This document shows, piece after piece, positions 23,081 to 35,400 of a DNA stretch of 64,000 nt. How positions within the stretch are numbered: the stretch's first letter is position 1; every line of letters starts with the position of its first letter. Position numbers and translations under genes: made by a program. The notes under the pieces are model-generated. The model saw nothing but the letters and a program-made list of their open reading frames with translations, ran no database searches and was not told where the DNA came from. Origin of the DNA: Icerya purchasi (taxonomy: Eukaryota > Arthropoda > Insecta > Hemiptera > Monophlebidae); NCBI GenBank assembly GCA_039619475.1, contig CM077116.1, positions 35,537,183 to 35,601,182 of the forward strand. Reading direction: 5' to 3'.

Positions 23081-24550
23081 TAAAAATGATCAAATTACAA
23101 CACAGAATATAATTCTCGAGGATAGTGCCATTAGTGTTATAAACTTTATAACACTACAGTGGAGAACGAGCATTTTAATCACCATCCGTGATAAACGGTT
23201 GTAGTATGGAAAAAGACGAAAGACGGGAATGACAAAGGTTATAGTTAGGAGAAATATAAATGGAAATCAAGTTAAAAAGATGAACAAGATTACAAAAGGT
23301 AGAAATGTAAAGAATGTTAAGATGGTATCCAATCAGTCTAGAGCCTCTAATTTAAAGTTTGAGCCTGTCCAAAACCAAGTTTCTGAGAATAGGGTAACAC
23401 CAAGTTTTGGTGATATAATATAAACCGTTTTAATGAATTTTTTTTCTCACTCCAGTAGTAAACCTAAGCATTGAAAAAGATTACAAAAAAAATAAGTACT
23501 CGAAAATAAAGGGCGGATAAATTAGTTTAATTCAGTCACGGGATATTTTTATACAGAGTATTATCAACATTACACAAGTAACCGAATCCAAAGAAAAAAT
23601 AAAGATGAATCAGTAAGAAAAGACGACAGTCTCCAATCTATGATTGACCATGACTGCTTTATGAGCGAAATAAATTAAATTAATGCCTGTAAGTATACGA
23701 AATTTTTAAATAGCAAGACCAATTTTCTTTAAATTATTTTGAAACTTCCGTAATGAAATGAAATACATATTTTATATAAGATGACACTTTCACCAATGAA
23801 ATTTACCCCGCAAATGGTAAGTTTCGACCTCTTGGAGACTATTGCTCTTAGCACATTACTCGCTGCTACAAATTAGAAAAATGAGTAACACTGTCGATAA
23901 ATAAAACTAAATATTACTAAAACGATCATTGGTTTTTATTAAAAATTACGGAATTATCCGTGGAAGTGTGATCGGCAACAAATTCTTGAACTCCACATTG
24001 CTATATATTTTTTTATATATATGTTATAGACAACTATTTAACGCCCAGTAAATTAATTAAAGTTCTAATCCGTTTGTTTTACAATTCATATTTTATTATT
24101 AACTTTCTTCTACCGCACCGTAAAAATATGTGTAGATGAAACAATTAAAGCATTGTACATTAAAAATTATTTTATATTTTTAACAGATAAAAAAGTAGTG
24201 TATTGCCAAGTATGCAAAAAAGAGATCATTTATATTATTTTACATTTTTCTATAGATTTTTTGAAGAATTGATTATTTTATATTCTTTTAGTTTATATGA
24301 ACTGTATATACACTGTACTGGTGTTATCGGTGAACCTATGTAATGCCAACCCTGATGCATTTTTTTTTTTTTTTTAAGTAAAATCAGTTTTTAATAATTA
24401 TAAATATTACTATAGTTATATTTTGCGAAAATAATTTAAAGAATATTACTGACTCTATTATGATATAAAGAAGGACATAAAACTACATATTTTGAGAAAA
24501 AAAGTAAATAATAATAATAAAAAAAAAAAAAAAAATTACAGAACAAAAAG
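23081..24550. other. AT-rich spacer, no gene assigned
   Basis: A short plus-strand open stretch at 23229-23423 is lysine/asparagine-rich with no family resemblance. Poly(A) tracts occur near 24515-24535. Confidence 0.4.
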
Positions 24551-24555
24551 TATAT

Positions 24556-24832
24556 ACATGGGTGTCTTCAGCGGGGGGAAAGGGGCAGCTGCTCCCCCCT
24601 GGAACCTTGAAACTTTTTAATCAACTAGTCATGATGAGTATTCATAGGCGCGTAATCATGAACAATTTGCCAGAAACCCGCGAAAATTATGTTTTAATTA
24701 AGACTTTATTCTTGTTTAATAAAATATTAAGCCTTTACAACTTATACATTTTATTTTTCCTATAACTAATATCCTCTTTCTATCATTTTGTCCCCCCCCC
24801 AGCGCATCGGCTGGCGACGCCCTTGAGTATAC
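24556..24832. mobile_element. Short hAT-like MITE, copy 2
   Basis: About 277 bp, matching the copy at 11630-11938. The ends form an imperfect inverted repeat (GGGTGTCTTCAG at left; reverse complement of the right end GGGCGTCGCCAG). Flanks read GTATATAC before and GTATACAC after, a possible 8-bp target duplication with one mismatch. No coding capacity. Confidence 0.6.
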
Positions 24833-27614
24833 ACACTTACTTACTGTAATATTTGACACCGCTTTTTAAAACTAATTTATTAATGTTAAGATCGACTAAA
24901 GGTGCACCGACTTAAAAAGAACTTCCAAAAGATTTTTTGTTTTTACGTTTTTATTATGCTTTAGGTGTTTTACATTTAAAGCTAACTTTCGGATTGCAGA
25001 TCAATGCTTAGCTGTCAATTAATTTACTGCAACTGAAAACGAGGTTACAAATATAAGACCCCCCCTAAAATCAAACTATACTAAAACAGAAATGAAATTA
25101 GCGAAGGTTTGTCACAACAATAATGTTGAGCCAAAGTGCCAAAATGAGTGAAATTATCTTCTTTCATTCAACTGTTGCACGGTATTAATTTTATTTCAAG
25201 ACAATTATGGTTCGAAGTATATCGCATATCCGTTTTTCCCCTCGAAAGCGTAAGTTATATTCGTTTAAATATTCGATTATAAATACCAAAAATACGAAAT
25301 CTGCAAGCTATTCTTCCTCGTTAATTACAGGACAGGTTTTCTTTTCTTTATATAAAAAATTTTACTTTATAGCGCAAATTGTAAAGTCTTTAGATCATTT
25401 TACCTTAACTGAGCCAAGTTATTTCTGAAAAGTAAATTATAGTTTTCATAATTAGCTCTTATGCTTTTTAAACATCTTAAAATCGGTGATACACTTTACA
25501 TTTTTAAAGTTTATCACGTAACATTTTTCATTGTATAATTTAGTGATACTTCAACAAATGTAAATTTGTATTTAGTACATGATTATTGACTAGTCTTGTT
25601 TAATCCTTTTTTTCCAGGAACTGACCCGAACTATACTTGAAAGGTTTACCAACGTTAAACAATGTCGTTTTAATACACTTCTAATCGTATGATACCCAAT
25701 TATTCGATGCAGCAGTCCCTTTTATTGGCACTAAAGATATTTAAATTCCTCAATAGAGTTAGTTATTTTCAATGTCCGATAAGAACCATACATTAGGTAG
25801 CGCCAGCAACATCAGTAATTTCATCAATTGTCAATGTGCAATATTTAAAGTTAGTTGATTTATTTTCCGAATCTATTTTTATTGACACTACGACGTATTT
25901 GATGCGCTAAGTTATTGTTTGATAAAATGCTTATTTCAAAAAAATGTTTTTCCCTTTCAGGAAAAATTACATTTGCGACATTTTCCATTTGTTCTTTAAT
26001 AGATACATTATCACTAAATAATTTTAATTTTTTCTTTCATAACTACGTTTGCAAGACATTCGAATTAAAGCATGTATTTGTATACATTTATTAAATCAGA
26101 TTCTTCGAAAACTGAAATCGTTTCTTAATTAAGCAGCCGGCTTTACAATATGATACAATAAGAAAAAATCCGTAATGACTCCCATTAGTCTCCTTTTATT
26201 TAGGTTTTTTTTTATTCCTACGTTCAACTGAGAAGTGAAAAGTTTGGGGAAAAAAAAGAATGATTTTCGATAAGCTATAAGAATAATATATAATTTCATA
26301 ATATTTATATAAAAATTAATGATCAATTTGTAATCGTGTTGGGAGATTTAAATTTGTACAAATATTTATATTTTTTATAATTTTTAAATTAAAATACATA
26401 TTTTTACAATGTTTGTTGGAAATGTGTTAAAGCTTGAAGTGCCAAATACTAATGAATATCGTGGGCTGCTTTCGGACCGCGAACATCCTTAATTTAAATT
26501 GTAGATTACAGTAGAAAAAAAGATTGATACAAAATAAGTTTCGTATTGAAATTTAAAAACGATATTATTGTCATGATAAGCGGTTTCATGTAAATTTGTT
26601 TATCATGAGAAAATTTATTAGAGTAATATGAATTTAGGGGAAAAACGCGATTTTTTAGAAATTATAGTATACACTGTCTATTATGAAAATTTTGGGAATA
26701 TTTTCATTCACATTTTGACGTTTAGTGCATAATTTTTTATACGCACATAGTTGTTTTTTTTTTCAGTGCGTATAAATGTAAATTTGAATAATGTAACTGT
26801 AACATAAAAATAATATGAAAATTTATTTCTAATCGTAAATTTTGCAAAAAAAAAAAAAAAAAACATTTTTATAAAAACATAAATGTATAGACTAAAGTTA
26901 ATTCTAAAATAATATATATAAAAAAAAGGTTTTACGCTTATTTCTACTAAATACTAAGGTCGGTAGTAATTTTTTTTCTCTCTGTAAAACAGTAATTTTT
27001 CTTGTTTTCTATTAAAACTATTATTATTTTTTCAGCTCCGAATTGACATTTTTGCTTTCGTGTTTACATTTTTTTGAATGTATTGATAATTTAAAGAAAA
27101 TATGTAAAAATATTCATAGAAATATTTAAAAAAGTGTGTATATATATATGTATATTCCGTTTTTAAATTAAGAATTACAGGTATAAGAATTATTATTCTA
27201 TGCACTGTGTTCTGTTTATTATATCACAGAAAGATGTATGCGGAATTTACATTAAAAATTAAATTTAGAAATCCTGAAATTTTAATTGTTTTTAAAAGGT
27301 ACATGTGCCAATATGAATGGAACTATTTTTAAAATATAAAGCTCGAAACCAAAATGGCATTGAACTGAACTTTATTCTCAGTTTTCTAGCGTCTGTCAAT
27401 TGCTTTCAATTTTTAAAGCAGTTATACATGTCACGCAATTAAAAAATTAAATTATTTCAGGCTTATTATAAAAGTTCATATAGCGCGTGTTTATGAAAAA
27501 AAGCATAAAAATACTGATAATAAAAATAAAGAACAATTTAAACGATGCAACATAAAAATCACCAATTAGAAATTCTGTTTAAGTGTCGTCGTATAATTAT
27601 TATTAGCCATATTT
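24833..27614. other. AT-rich intergenic region, no gene seen
   Basis: Low-complexity A/T sequence. Short open stretches (for example 25207-25428) show no motif or coding-like composition. Confidence 0.5.
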
Positions 27615-28580
27615 TTACTTCTTTATGTGCGCTTTTAATATATCGTATAAAGAAATACCGTTTTCTAATTGACTTTTAATACTTTTTACAGCTTCCATTT
27701 CTCCGTCAACATGAGCAAAAGCACAGAAAACTCCTCTAGGGCAATAGCCTGCTTGAATAAGATCTTTACATTTAGTTGATTTATAGACATCGATATGAAA
27801 CTGCTGTTCCGTTCGAGTGTGACAATAAATGCAATTGTCCCCATTAGTGCAATTAGAAGAAAGACCCCAATCGTCACTTTTTACATTCGGACATGGTGTT
27901 GACTTGTAAGTATAAATTTGAGGACTCCTTCTTTTATCGTGCAAATTATGAAATAGCGGACAAGCGTAACCTTGACGACACGAACGGAACGGTATATCAC
28001 ACAGGTCCGTTTTGTAAAATGTGTACACGTATAGTATACTTTTCCATTTTGGGTCATCGCAGAAAGTGTAATTTTCCCTGTTTAACTGATTATTGCCTTT
28101 GCAGTGAATTTCTAATTCAGCAAGTTGTTGACTAACACTGATGTTATTAACACCAAGAACAGGCTTCCTTAATTCGTTGTAACTATGCGCGAACGGACAG
28201 TGAACACCATTTTTCGAGCAATGTCCGTTTGCGTTAACTTTATGCGGACATACAACTGTTTTGTAGAATTTGACGTGATAAAATTTTTCCACATCACCGA
28301 CTGTTTTATGCAATAATGAACAGTCATCTCCATTTGGGCAAATTCCGGTAGCTTCGTCGTACCTGGTACAATAAGCATCTGAACTGTAATTAAAAGAACC
28401 GTCGGATTTGCGGAAAGATCGTCTTCTCCGCTGATTCATAAAGTGCCAGTTGAAACATGTATAAGGTCTATGTTGAGTACATTTATGTTTAATAAATTCT
28501 TCGCATTGTTTTACCCGAAAACTTTTAATATACAACGAATGATCATCTTCGGAGAAATTATCAACTTCACTGGGAGCCAT
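27615..28580 (-). CDS. Unkempt-like CCCH zinc-finger RNA-binding protein, short and intronless
   Basis: A single open frame of 321 residues. The ATG at 28580 has a good context (ATCATGG); the frame stays open a little upstream without another ATG. Six CCCH fingers are visible: C26-C34-C42-H46, C71-C81-C87-H91, C111-C121-C128-H132, C194-C201-C207-H211, C230-C244-C250-H254 and C271-C280-C286-H290, in two groups of three. The stretch CTQHRPYTCFNWHFMNQRRR and the block FNYSSDAYCTRYDEATGICP closely match Unkempt. Unkempt binds U-rich and UAG-containing mRNAs to limit translation (family knowledge). Usual Unkempt proteins are about twice as long and end in a RING finger; this one stops 30 residues after finger 6. 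It may be a retrocopy that kept its reading frame, or a divergent paralogue. Confidence 0.88.
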   Translation of the reverse strand: MAPSEVDNFSEDDHSLYIKSFRVKQCEEFIKHKCTQHRPYTCFNWHFMNQRRRRSFRKSDGSFNYSSDAYCTRYDEATGICPNGDDCSLLHKTVGDVEKFYHVKFYKTVVCPHKVNANGHCSKNGVHCPFAHSYNELRKPVLGVNNISVSQQLAELEIHCKGNNQLNRENYTFCDDPKWKSILYVYTFYKTDLCDIPFRSCRQGYACPLFHNLHDKRRSPQIYTYKSTPCPNVKSDDWGLSSNCTNGDNCIYCHTRTEQQFHIDVYKSTKCKDLIQAGYCPRGVFCAFAHVDGEMEAVKSIKSQLENGISLYDILKAHIKK

Positions 28581-29402
28581 GATTTTTAGTATGAGAGATG
28601 TAAAGAGCAAGTTAACTTCACCGGAATAAACGTAATTGATATATTACAAGCACATTAGTTATTCAATTTATATTCACCTTTATATATTACATAATAACAG
28701 ATATATTATACAACAAACAAATAAAACAACAAAACAATCCACCACTGCATTACAGTAAACTGTTTTGAACTATTACGCAGTACACAGATATCAACAAACA
28801 ATTATTTCAGTGACGCCAGTCTTGAAGTTTAACTAAGACCTATTTATATTAAAAAACTTTTGCTTTTTTGTATTTAAGGTAATGTCATGTATATGCAATG
28901 TGTGGTTAAATCATTTTCTTTAATTTTTTGTATTCCATAATATTCTTTATTATTGTCCCGCATGAAATACTTATCCTGAATTATCATAAATATGTTATTA
29001 AGAAATTTTATTGGTGTCATTAATGTTTGTAATCATAATTGACTAAAAAGTTTGTAAAGAATAATAAAAACAAAGAAAAAAGTAATTATTTTTCTTTCCT
29101 TCATTTTTTTATATTCCTATATTTTGTAAATTTGTTACAAATTTATCGATTATCGAAACATGAACCTTATCGTTTTTTGTTTTTTTTTTTTTTTTTGTAT
29201 TTGATTAGAGCTGATATGATTTGAAAAGAATTTGAGTAAATCCGAATTTTTAATACGTTTGTGAGTTATTTGATTTTTTAAAAAATTGATTTGATTTTAG
29301 TTGGTCGTATTCACTGTAAAATACGGAAACTCGTTAGGTTTTGTTATAATTAGACACGTTAAATTTGAATTCATGTATATTTTAATTTATATTGTTTTGC
29401 AG
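28581..29402. other. Divergent intergenic region between the Unkempt-like and HIG1-like genes
   Basis: About 820 bp of AT-rich DNA that should contain both promoters. A 5'-UTR intron of the plus-strand gene probably ends at 29402 (TTTTGCAG), 4 bases before its ATG. No TATA box is convincing. Confidence 0.5.
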
Positions 29403-29406
29403 AAAA

Positions 29407-32400
29407 ATGGCTGATACGGACGAACCACAGTTAGATAAAGAGTTGGAATGGATAAAATTGAGAAAAGAAATGCACGAAGCAGAGCAGCGAAGTACTGTTA
29501 ACTTTGGGGTCAATACGGATATCTTGTTGGATAATCCTCTTATAGGGATTGGTAAGTTTTTAGTCAAATTAAAAAATACGTAAATTGCAGAGAAATAATT
29601 TACAAATTATTCATATTCTGTCGAGTTAAACTTTAAAACATATAAAGAAAACGTTTTAATTCAAATTCTCGTTCAAAATAAAATTATATACAGATGAAAA
29701 CAAATGAATATTTCTTTTCTGTGATGTAGATTAATGTTGTAATTCGAAGGATAATTTAAGAATTGGAATTTTTTTATCTTTTCTAAAAAGCGACTACAAC
29801 ACTAAACACAATTAACTTTTTGCCATAATTTTAGTTTTTAAATTTTTGTTATTTTATAATTGATGTTCGTTTTTCGGAAAACAATTTTAATTTTTAATTA
29901 ATTTTAAATTGTTTTACATAAAGTTCACTAAAAAATACCTAACCGAAAACCTTTTTCTTCGAAATTGTAGTTTGAAATAGTTTTAAATTGTTTTAGGTGT
30001 ACTACTTTGTAGACAATTATTCATAGAAACGAGTTAAACGGTAGCGATATCGTCGCATGTATTGATATAAACTATGGGTCGCCAAAAGAATCGTGGTCAG
30101 TATTTAGCATTTTACTTTTTTTTTGAACGAGGAATTTGTCATTAAAAAAAATTTGGATAATTTGCGTTTAAATATTTTTTATTTTCGTGAATATTCTCTT
30201 AACATTTTAATAAATTAATCTAGATTTTTAGTTTAACCCATTCTTAATTATTTAAAGCTCATTGAGTACATGCTTACGACGAATAGTGTAGTTTGTGAAA
30301 TATGTTTTTAATGAACTATAGTGACCGTCAGAATTCGTATCATAGGTGACCAGTGTTGAGCATTACTGGCGGATAAAAAATATTAATATTAAATAATGAC
30401 TATTAATCTACACAATCTGTTGGTAAGCCTTAAATTTTCAGACCGCTGAGTTTAAATAGCGGCATTTATGATCGGCCTATGCATATCACATTATTATGTA
30501 TATTAGCATGCAGTGTTTAAAAAGTTTCGGTGGTTACTTTAAAAAAGAGAGTTACTTGTATATGAATTTTTAGCTTTAATTAATAGCCTTCTCATAGAAA
30601 ATAACGATGTATACCAAAGGATTGCCTAAAGAACTTAGAGAGAGAATTGAAGTTGAGATTAAATAGAATTCTGATCACCTCAGGGAGTGTGTATAAGTTT
30701 TTGAGGGCTAATGTGCTAGTGCTGATGCGGGCATTGTCCAGGGCACGAATATAGAGTACTTACCTGGACGTACATGTTAGAGATTTTGGAGATAAACATA
30801 CTGCTATAAATATTGTGTAATTTTTCGGGGCGTGGAATGTGTTTTTAAAAATTTATCTGCGTCCGAAAAATTATAAAACTTTTATACGATTCGTTAGGGC
30901 TTGTTGTTTTTTCGTAAAAATACGGAGACAAAGTCGGAAAAGACTATTCATGTCGCTAAGTGTGAGCATCCGCAGTAATGGCGTACGTATATTTTGGTTC
31001 CTCTCACCTGCTATTTTCGTCGGATGGGACAGAATATTAATAATTTGATTAAGAGATGCAAACTGTGCAGAACGTCTAGACATTTTATACAAGGTTCGGG
31101 CGGCACTTTGACTTTTTACTTATCGAAGGGTCCCCTTGATGTTTGGACAGTGCGATGTATTCGGACCGTTGCCGATAATTAAGGGAATGGGGCAGGTTTT
31201 GGTTACATACAATGTTTTTTCGAAATTCGTGCGGCTTCACCCTATGAGAAAATTGTCTACAAAATACATATTACATAAAATAAGTGACAACATTAATTCT
31301 GTTGGTCGAATGAATATGATTGTTTCGGATAATGCGATCGTACTTCGAAGTTAAATGTGGTATGCCTATTTCAAGTCGATAGGGCATTGCTCCCAATACC
31401 TTTCCGATCGCTGAAATTAATGTAATTTGGAAACGAGTCGAGTTTTGTTTTCCTGGACTTGACGACATTGCAAAGTAAATGCTATCGATTTAGAGCTGGC
31501 ATAACAAAATTATAATTATTATTTATTTTTTATTTATTTTTTTTAATCGAGATTATGAACAATTACATTAATGTTCTGGTCTAAAAGTTTTTATGTATAT
31601 ATATATATATATGTATGTGTTGTGACAGATTCGGTACCTGTAGCGCGATCTTTTGGCGGTGTTCGAATTATAAAAATATTCTTTGGCAAAATCATTAAAT
31701 TGTGATATCTGCGTTTGGTTTTTCGCAGTCGCGGGTTGTAGGTATCGAAGATACTTATCAGTTAAAATCAAAATCCCCGTATGCGAGGTCGAGCAGACAA
31801 TGGGGTTGAGGCTGCGTACGTGTGTATTGTTGGTAGCGTCCGAAAGCGGAGATAGCTACACGAGTCTGAAGCGAGTATGTGCGTCGCTTAAAAGCTGTGC
31901 CGAGTGGCATCGAGCCGAGGGAAGTTTTATAAATCCCGCAAGAAATCAGACAGGTTAGCTGGTGGTATCATTTGAAAAGATTATCCAGGGATATTCTAGA
32001 AATATCGATGCACCGCTATTAAGTTTATTAATTGTTATTTTGTTAATTGGTTAGTTAGATAGTCAGTTGCACTCTGTAGTCGTCGTCGTTTGATAACTGT
32101 CGCTGCTTTTTCGAAACGTTATTTTAGTCGATTAGTTGATATATCGCCGTTGTGAGCGTAATTTAAACGCCATGCCGTGGATTTAAACCGTTTTTTTTTT
32201 TTTTATGAAATTCATGTTAAATTTATACTTTTCTTTTGCTATTGTGTTCGAGCTTTCACTGGAATTATTCCAGCCACGCGGACGAGTCTAGTTTTTTCTC
32301 AAAATATACACGTTTTTCGGCTAACTTGTATTTATTTGAACACGTGCTGCATAACCGCAGTGACATTTCTCAGCGAAGAAAGACGGCTCCTGCGGACAGA

Positions 32401-35400
32401 ATCGGGTCCGCAGGGTCAAATAAATATAAGTTTTGTGTCTTCTGTGTTTTTTTTTTTTTTTTTAAATTTATTCGTGCTCGACCTCGTTCCTTACCAGGTG
32501 AAAGCGTGTCTCATTGAGTTATTCGTGGCACAGCCGATGCCACTAGCGCCGGTTTTATTGTTTTTATAAAGTTTATTCTGGAAAAATTTCGCGATTAATT
32601 TTTTTTTTTAAATTTCGAAAAATCGAAATCAGCTTAATCATCGCTAGTTAGCTTCTATTAAGTGGCATCGCGGAATAGAGACCTGTTAGATCAATTTATT
32701 ACAAGTGGCTCCTAGGACTGGAACCATGAGAGTCGATTCATTACAATATATATAAATATATGTATATATATATACAGTAAAACTGCGATTATCCGTGTTT
32801 ATTTTAACCGGCTGGCGGACTAACCGTGCATCTCTTTAAACTAGCGTGCTTCCGGCAAAAAAGGTTCTAAATTGTGATAGGATAGAAAGCGATGAAATCT
32901 ATCCCGGTAGCGTATTTTTACTGATGAAGAAATTTTAAATGAAATCAACGGGGATTCTGAATCGGAAAATGAAGAGGAAGTCGAACGGCTAGTAGCAGAG
33001 CAGCGAGTAAGCTGTAAAACTGCGTTGGATTGTATGCAGACTGTGATCACGTATTATTATTATTATCGTGTCCGAGACGCTTCAGGACTAATATGCTAAA
33101 ATAAAATAAAGTCAACTGATATACAGCGGATTTATACGCTGTCAGTCCATACATCAATCATTTTTATGGCTTCGTCAGTTAGCTCCGTACTCCATAGGTC
33201 TCTCTCCGTAATGGCTACAAGCACCAAGCTACACTGAAACAAGTGTCTATGGCTCTGCTGTTCCCCGCATTTGCATTTATCATTTTCGGCCAGACCCCAT
33301 TTAAGTAAGTTTACTGAAGTTCTGGCGCAACCAGAGCGAAGCCGATTTAACGTTTTCCATTTTCGTCAATTTAGCGGACGCACCGGGTTCATTATTTCTT
33401 TCAAACTACTTCCGTTTCCATCTTTTTCCGTCCATCTCTGTCGCCAGCTTTTTGTGGTAGCTCATCCAGTCGTTTTGATCACTGTAGGAAGCTTCTTCTG
33501 GATTTAAGACGTGATACGCCAGCCTTCTGACCAAACATTGGGTGCCTGTAATCTGTCTCTAGCCTTGTTCTTTCAGCATCAGTAGCAACGGATCGTCGAA
33601 TATCTGGCGGGGCTGTGCCACAGGCAAGATACAGCTAAGTTATTTTGGCATGGAAATCAACTCAAGTATTGCGAAGAACCAAAATATCTCGGAATTACCC
33701 TTGACCGATCGTTAACTTTCCGAAAACACTGCGAGAATCTTAAAATGAAACTAGAAGCTAGGAATAACTTAATGCGAAAATTGGTATTCTCTAAATGGGG
33801 AGCAAAGCCAACGGTCCTTCGCACCTCAGCATTAGCACTATGTTTCTCGGCTGCTGATTACGGATGCCCTATATGGGGAAGATCGGTGCATACAAAAAAG
33901 GTTGATACCTGGATTAATTAAAATGCGCCGGATAGTCACTGGATGCTTAAAACCTACCAAAGTGGATAAGCTGTATCACGTATTTCGAGCAGCAGACAGA
34001 TACAACGTTCACAGACATTCTGCAGTTAGAACATTTCCAGACGAAGATACGGCAAAGAAAAATAGATTCCCGACAGACGGAAGAAACTGACTGACTTTTT
34101 TAATAAAAATTAATATGACGTAGTCTAAGTTATTCTATTCCTTTTTATAACACTTTTTGTGTACGTTACATTCATTTTATTTTTGTTTGTACTCTACCTG
34201 TTATATTCATATTTCTTTGTCTTGTCATTGATACAGTATTTAAAATGAATAAAAATTTTGAATTTTATAAATCTTCTGTATGTACGGTATTTACTTAATT
34301 AAATTAGTCTAAATAATCCAGTTTCCTCCTCGCTGAAAGGGGTTTTATATCACAGCTATCATATCATATATAGTACTATTATACGTATTTATTATAAAGC
34401 AAAACAAATCATTTCATAATATGAAATGGAGTGAAGAGCCTCCCGACCCACATATTACGTGGGTCGCAAGACTCGGGATACATAAAAACTCGCGGAACGG
34501 CCGGTAGCGGGTTAACCGTGTTTTCCCGTATCCGTGCATGATGAATCGCCAATTAATACGGATAATCGGGGTTTTACTGTATATATATATATATATATAT
34601 AAACGTATTTAATGGAAATAATTTACTTATGTGTTCTCAGTAACCTAAACAACGATGAACGACGTATTTCATATGTTTGACTGAAGTTTTTAAGAACAAT
34701 TATTGCTTTGTTTATAATGTTCAAACAGAACATCATTTTGTGATGATTATGTGCAATTTGTTTACTATATGCTGTGTTTATAAACAGAATATCTGTCCTT
34801 CCGTATCACGTTGAAATTACTTTTATGTAGATAATTATGTTCTTTTTTTTCTTTTTTTTACGAAGAGTATATAGATATATATATATATATTGTTTTTAGT
34901 ATATTGTGATATATTATTTTATTTTAATGACTTTAGGGTCGAATTGTGTTAAAAGCTGTATCATTTTAAAAGGTTTCGTTTATTTTAGGTGCTTGTGTTT
35001 TGCGATCATTCAATTTTTCTTCTACGAGTATTTTATGTTTAAAGATTAGTACACCTCGAGAAAGTGCATATGTGTGTTACCGTGTAGTTCAGATTTTGTT
35101 AGTACAAATTTAAACGTGAGAACTATGATGACAACTATTTGAAAGTTAGAAATAAAGAATTTCTACATCATGTCATTTTCCGATAACGTAAAATAAACAT
35201 GTTTTTTATTCTAAAAAATCATGATTTTCAGAAGCGGAAAAATTTATATTTCGGGTTAAGAAAGCCACAATTAAAAAAAGTCTGAATCAAAAATTAAACT
35301 TAAAAATATAAATTTTGAAAAATCGCTCGGAAATATCAAATATATACCGTTCAAAATATTTCAGTATTTCTGAATGTTTTATAAAAAATGATATTTTGAG

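Larger units (their letters stand above)
32775..34579 (+). mobile_element. Tigger/pogo-type DNA transposon, internally deleted and split by a LINE
   Basis: The inverted ends CAGTAAAACTGCGATTATCC and, from the right end reversed, CAGTAAAACCCCGATTATCC differ at two positions. TA lies on both sides (32773-32774 and 34580-34581), as expected for Tc1/mariner elements. Only the C-terminal end of the transposase remains (32905-33055 plus 33985-34120), so about two thirds of a full Tigger is missing. A LINE occupies 33056-33974. Without it, this element would be about 880 bp. The right end is followed by a (TA)n tract. Confidence 0.9.

Noticed and set aside
23229..23423. Lysine/asparagine-rich 64-codon open stretch
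   Set aside because: Composition follows the local A-rich background and no motif is present.
31568..31958. Short open frames suggesting a gene at the less AT-rich patch
   Set aside because: No domain or splice logic; the patch is better explained as a possible LTR.
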